A DNA stretch of 64,000 nt from Streptomyces lucensis JCM 4490 (GTDB lineage Bacteria; Actinomycetota; Actinomycetes; Streptomycetales; Streptomycetaceae): NCBI RefSeq assembly GCF_014650035.1, contig NZ_BMUE01000002.1:62001-126000 (forward strand), given 5' to 3'. The notes below the pieces were generated by a model. The model ran no database searches. It saw only the letters and a program-made list of their open reading frames with translations, and was not told the DNA's origin. Numbering within the stretch: the first letter of the stretch is position 1; each line of letters opens with the position of its first letter. Of the stretch, positions 61,164-64,000 are shown piece by piece. The translations under genes were made by a program, and so were the position numbers.

Positions 61164-62417
61164 TCACGCCTTGGTGAGGTCCTCGACCTCCTCCTCGGGC
61201 TCGCGGCCCGGGGTCTTGAGGTCGAACCTCAGGATCGCGAACCGGAACAGCGCGTAGTAGACCGCGCCGAACACCAGGCCGACCGGGATGATCAGCCACG
61301 GCTTGGTCGCGAGGTTCCAGTTGAGCACGTAGTCGATCGCGCCGGCCGAGAAGTTGAAGCCCGCGTGGACGCCCAGGGCCCAGGTGAGCGCCATGGACAC
61401 CGCCGTCAGGACCGCGTGGATCACGTAGAGCACCGGGGCGATGAACATGAAGGAGAACTCGATCGGCTCGGTGACGCCGGTGACGAACGAGGTCAGCGCC
61501 AGCGAGATCATCATGCCCAGCACGGCCTTGCGGCGCTCGGGGCGGGCGCAGTGCGCCATGGCCAGGGCGGCGGCCGGCAGACCGAACATCATGATCGGGA
61601 AGAAGCCGGACATGAACATCCCGGCGCTCGGGTCGCCGTGCAGGAAGCGGCCGTAGTCACCGGTGAAGACCTCGCCCGCCGCGTTCTTGTAGGTGCCGAG
61701 CTGGAACCACGCCACGGTGTTGACGAACTGGTGCATGCCGATGGGGATCAGGCCGCGGTTGACCAGGCCGAACAGGGCGGCGCCCGCGGAGCCGAGGCCG
61801 GTCATCCACTCGCCGAAGTGCGTGATGCCCTTGCCGATGGGCTCCCAGACCAGGGTGAAGACGACGCCGACCAGCGTGCCGACGAAGGCCATCAGGATCG
61901 GGACCAGGCGGCGGCCGTTGAAGAAGCCGAGCCAGTCCACCAGCTTGGTGCGGTGGTACCGCTGCCACATCACCGCGGCGAGCAGACCCATGATGATGCC
62001 GCCGAGGACACCGGGGTCGTTGTACGTCGCCTGGACGATGCCGCCCTTCTCGATGTGCTCCTCGGTCACCGGGAAGGCCTGCAGCACCTTGCTGTAGACG
62101 AGGAAGCCGACCAGCGCGGCGAGGGCGGTGGAGCCGTCCGCCTTCTTGGCGAAGCCGATGGCCACGCCTATGCAGAACAGGATGGGCAGGCTGCCGGTGA
62201 TGGCGCCGCCCGCGGCGTTGAAGACGGTGGCGACCTTGTCCCAGCCCAGGCCGTCCTTGCCGAAGATGTCGTCCTGGCCGAGCCGGACCATGATGCCCGC
62301 CGCCGGCAGGACGGCGATCGGGAGCTGCAGGCTGCGGCCGACCTTCTGCAGGCCCTGGAACAGACCGGATCCCCGCTTCTTCGCGGGAGCCGCCGATGTC
62401 GCGGTGGCGGTGCTCAT
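61164..62417 (-). CDS. nagE2: NagE, GlcNAc-specific PTS EIIC permease
   Basis: A 417-residue EIIC of the glucose/GlcNAc PTS family with about 10 hydrophobic segments. Conserved features are FQGLQKVGRSLQLPIAVLPAAGIMVRLGQ at the N-terminus, NRGLIPIGMHQFVNTVAWF and the sugar-binding segment GVTEPIEFSFMFIAPVLYVIHAV. It ends TPGREPEEEVEDLTKA and has no fused IIA/IIB domain, so IIB comes from nagF. In S. coelicolor NagE2 is the GlcNAc permease (literature knowledge). Expression is probably set by the DasR-like pair just upstream. The 'E2' label rests on position beside the remnant. Confidence 0.9.
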   Translation of the reverse strand: MSTATATSAAPAKKRGSGLFQGLQKVGRSLQLPIAVLPAAGIMVRLGQDDIFGKDGLGWDKVATVFNAAGGAITGSLPILFCIGVAIGFAKKADGSTALAALVGFLVYSKVLQAFPVTEEHIEKGGIVQATYNDPGVLGGIIMGLLAAVMWQRYHRTKLVDWLGFFNGRRLVPILMAFVGTLVGVVFTLVWEPIGKGITHFGEWMTGLGSAGAALFGLVNRGLIPIGMHQFVNTVAWFQLGTYKNAAGEVFTGDYGRFLHGDPSAGMFMSGFFPIMMFGLPAAALAMAHCARPERRKAVLGMMISLALTSFVTGVTEPIEFSFMFIAPVLYVIHAVLTAVSMALTWALGVHAGFNFSAGAIDYVLNWNLATKPWLIIPVGLVFGAVYYALFRFAILRFDLKTPGREPEEEVEDLTKA

Positions 62418-62433
62418 GCTTCCTCCATCGGGT

Positions 62434-62449
62434 GGTGGTCTACACCACT
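62434..62449 (-). promoter_or_regulatory. DasR-like operator (dre) 1 upstream of nagE
   Basis: GGTGGTCTACACCACT matches 13 of 16 positions of the dre consensus ACTGGTCTAGACCACT. It ends 17 bases from the nagE start codon, between the ribosome-binding region and promoter. Confidence 0.8.
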
Positions 62450-62450
62450 C

Positions 62451-62466
62451 AGTGGTGTAGACCTGT
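62451..62466 (-). promoter_or_regulatory. DasR-like operator (dre) 2 upstream of nagE
   Basis: AGTGGTGTAGACCTGT matches 14 of 16 positions of the dre consensus AGTGGTCTAGACCAGT. It lies one base after dre 1, forming a tandem site. Confidence 0.82.
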
Positions 62467-62609
62467 TTCTAGCACGATGCGAGGGCATAAGGAACTGCTA
62501 AATCCGCTACCGCCGCACTACGCGCAGTACGTGCGCGCGGGGCGCCCGCGCGGGCACGCCGAAAGGCCCCGGCGGGCCGGTGCGCGGCGCGGGCGGTGGG
62601 GGTGCGCGA

Positions 62610-62709
62610 ACCGGACCTCGGTGGCGTCCTCGGCCTCGTCCGCCGGCTCCCGTCCCGGCGTCCTCAGGCCGAACCTCGTGATGACGAACCGGAAGAAAAT
62701 GTAATACAT
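62610..62709 (-). pseudogene. Remnant of a second nagE (nagE1-like), C-terminal end only
   Basis: The minus strand encodes RFVITRFGLRTPGREPADEA followed by EDATEV, clearly matching the C-terminus of the intact NagE (FRFAILRFDLKTPGREPEEEVEDLT). Only about 30 codons remain, with no transmembrane region upstream. In S. coelicolor a full nagE1 lies here between nagE2 and nagF, so most of nagE1 was deleted or never present in this lineage. Not expected to be functional. Confidence 0.82.
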
Positions 62710-62752
62710 GTGCGCGAAGCGCGGCACCCGTACGTTTGGCGACCCTCCACGC

Positions 62753-62768
62753 GGTGGTGTAGACCAGT
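62753..62768 (+). promoter_or_regulatory. DasR-like operator (dre) upstream of nagF
   Basis: GGTGGTGTAGACCAGT matches 14 of 16 positions of the dre consensus AGTGGTCTAGACCAGT and lies 118 bases before the nagF start. It may originally have served nagF and the lost nagE1. Confidence 0.82.
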
Positions 62769-62886
62769 CCGCGGACGGTTCCGCTGTCGTGACCGCCATC
62801 ATCCGGCACGCACGGCATGACCGCTCGCGAAGATGGGCCAACTGTGGGTTACTGCGACAAAGCGGTTCGGATCAGGGAGAGGGAAC

Positions 62887-63120
62887 ATGGCCAGCAAGGC
62901 TGAGAAGATCGTCGCCGGCCTCGGCGGCATCGACAACATCGAGGAGATCGAGGGCTGCATCACCCGGCTGCGCACCGAGGTGTCCGACCCCTCGCTGGTC
63001 GACGAGACCGCCCTGAAGGCCGCCGGCGCCCACGGCGTCGTGAAGATGGGCACCGCCATCCAGGTCGTCATCGGCACCGACGCCGACCCGATCGCGGCGG
63101 AGATCGAAGACATGATGTGA
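62887..63120 (+). CDS. nagF: NagF, PTS EIIB component for GlcNAc
   Basis: A 77-residue stand-alone EIIB of the glucose family. The phosphorylated Cys is in IEEIEGCITRLRTEV (residue 25), and the fold ends VVIGTDADPIAAEIEDMM. It takes phosphate from IIA (Crr) and passes it to sugar entering through NagE. ATG 62887 has GGGAGAGGG upstream. An upstream DasR-like site links it to the same regulon as nagE. Confidence 0.93.
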   Translation: MASKAEKIVAGLGGIDNIEEIEGCITRLRTEVSDPSLVDETALKAAGAHGVVKMGTAIQVVIGTDADPIAAEIEDMM

Positions 63121-63140
63121 ACCATCCCGGTTCACCCCTG

Positions 63141-63171
63141 AGGGGCTCTTCCCGACGCGGGAGGAGCCCCT
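63141..63171 (+). terminator. Terminator after nagF
   Basis: The stem 63141-63148 with 63164-63171 (8 bp) continues inward by TCCC/GGGA (63150-63153 with 63159-63162), and TTCCTTCTCT follows. It lies 20 bases after the nagF stop. Confidence 0.82.
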
Positions 63172-63198
63172 TCCTTCTCTACGGCTAGGCTCGTCGCC

Positions 63199-63936
63199 AT
63201 GTCTCGCATCGACGGCCGTACCCCCGAACAGCTCCGCCCGGTCACCATCGAACGCGGCTGGAGCAAGCACGCCGAGGGCTCCGTCCTCGTCTCCTTCGGC
63301 GACACCAAGGTCCTGTGCACCGCCTCCGTCACCGAAGGAGTCCCGCGCTGGCGCAAGGGCAGCGGCGAGGGCTGGGTCACCGCCGAGTACGCCATGCTGC
63401 CCCGCGCCACCAACACCCGCGGCGACCGCGAATCCGTCCGGGGCAGGATCGGCGGCCGTACCCACGAGATCTCCCGGCTCATCGGCCGCTCCCTGCGCGC
63501 CGTCATCGACTACAAGGCGCTCGGCGAGAACACCGTCGTCCTCGACTGCGACGTCCTCCAGGCCGACGGCGGCACCCGCACGGCGGCCATCACCGGCGCC
63601 TACGTCGCACTGGCCGACGCCGTCGCCTGGGCCCAGGGCAGGAAACTGATCAAGGCCGGCCGGCAGCCGCTGACCGGAACCGTCAGCGCCGTCTCGGTCG
63701 GCATCGTCGGCGGCGTCCCCCTGCTCGACCTCCGCTACGAGGAGGACGTCCGCGCCGAGACCGACATGAACGTCGTCTGCACCGGCGACGGCCGCTTCGT
63801 CGAGGTCCAGGGCACCGCCGAGGCCGAGCCCTTCGCCCGCGACGAACTCGACGCCCTGCTCGACCTCGCCGTCCACGGCTGCACCGAACTGGCCGCCCAC
63901 CAGCGCACCGCCCTGGAAGCCACCCTCGGCGAGTAA
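63199..63936 (+). CDS. rph: RNase PH
   Basis: A 245-residue phosphorolytic 3'-5' exoribonuclease that trims tRNA 3' ends. Signatures: [40 protein letters not shown] at the N-terminus, [29 protein letters not shown], and the catalytic [24 protein letters not shown]-terminal [18 protein letters not shown] is also typical. Length is normal. The 64 bases after it carry no start codon with a ribosome-binding site inside the window; the usual next gene (rdgB) would begin outside. Confidence 0.96.
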   Translation: MSRIDGRTPEQLRPVTIERGWSKHAEGSVLVSFGDTKVLCTASVTEGVPRWRKGSGEGWVTAEYAMLPRATNTRGDRESVRGRIGGRTHEISRLIGRSLRAVIDYKALGENTVVLDCDVLQADGGTRTAAITGAYVALADAVAWAQGRKLIKAGRQPLTGTVSAVSVGIVGGVPLLDLRYEEDVRAETDMNVVCTGDGRFVEVQGTAEAEPFARDELDALLDLAVHGCTELAAHQRTALEATLGE

Positions 63937-64000
63937 AGGGACCGCCAAGACATCCGGTCCGCGGGGGCAACCCGCACACCCTCCCCAGCGTCCTACGGAC

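Overview
This is a core-chromosome segment of a Streptomyces species. The evidence is a GC content around 70% with strong third-position GC bias, a streptomycete-type tmRNA, hupA, an SsgA-like sporulation protein, DasR-type operators, and many GTG starts. From memory of that genome (no search was run), the gene order closely follows the Streptomyces coelicolor block running from ftsX down to rph (about SCO2968 to SCO2904). It is not a plasmid, prophage or large antibiotic cluster. Accessory traits are small and scattered.

Layout. Bases 1-3100 hold the end of ftsX, an S41 protease carrying a rare TTA codon, smpB and ssrA (trans-translation). Bases 3.1-9.5 kb hold a small membrane protein, a divergent MFS/LysR pair, a nitrate transporter followed by its NnaR-type regulator, and a CGNR zinc-finger protein. 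Bases 9.7-18 kb hold an ECF sigma factor with its anti-sigma factor, a cluster of streptomycete intergenic repeats, a HelD-like RNAP-associated helicase, NAD-malic enzyme, hupA and murA. The murA 3' end has been tandemly duplicated. Bases 18.2-27.8 kb hold AlgH/YqgE, a DUF3039 protein, a cytoplasmic GH20 hexosaminidase with a DasR-like site, a three-gene molybdenum-hydroxylase operon with unusual subunits, and a double SUKH-4 protein. Bases 27.8-32.4 kb are the most accessory part: a CAP-domain protein with three Cys/His/Gly modules, tRNA-Cys, a degenerate tRNA-like copy, a secreted protein, an MFS exporter and a Doc-type toxin-antitoxin pair.

Bases 32.5-44.4 kb hold a DEAD/DEAH helicase, an IclR regulator, a membrane-anchored Lon-like protease, Lrp/AsnC with hpd (tyrosine catabolism), a TPR protein, a glycolate/lactate-oxidase-like flavoprotein, ssgG and two RDD membrane proteins. 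Bases 44.7-51.9 kb hold an M6 metalloprotease, a STAND-type (HTH, NB-ARC, TPR) regulator divergent from a Tat-exported PIG-L deacetylase, and a DUF4232 lipoprotein. Bases 52-59 kb hold NAD salvage genes (pncA, pncB), clpS, DUF2017, an amino-acid permease, and a cysteine-biosynthesis set: Mec-type JAMM protease, a 31-codon leader peptide, CysO and CysM. Bases 59-64 kb hold a lipoprotein, a membrane-anchored MazF/PemK-like protein, an MBL-fold hydrolase, the GlcNAc PTS genes nagE and nagF with three DasR-like sites and the remnant of a second nagE, and rph.

How they work together. Two themes stand out. The first is N-acetylglucosamine use: GH20 hexosaminidase, NagE (IIC) and NagF (IIB), joined by DasR-like operators. 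The second is protein-bound cysteine synthesis: CysO carries sulfide, CysM builds the cysteine adduct, and Mec releases it. That set is preceded by an attenuator-type leader peptide containing cysteine codons. The least explained items are the molybdenum hydroxylase that has lost hallmark active-site motifs, the modular CAP protein beside the tRNA duplication, and the murA tail array.
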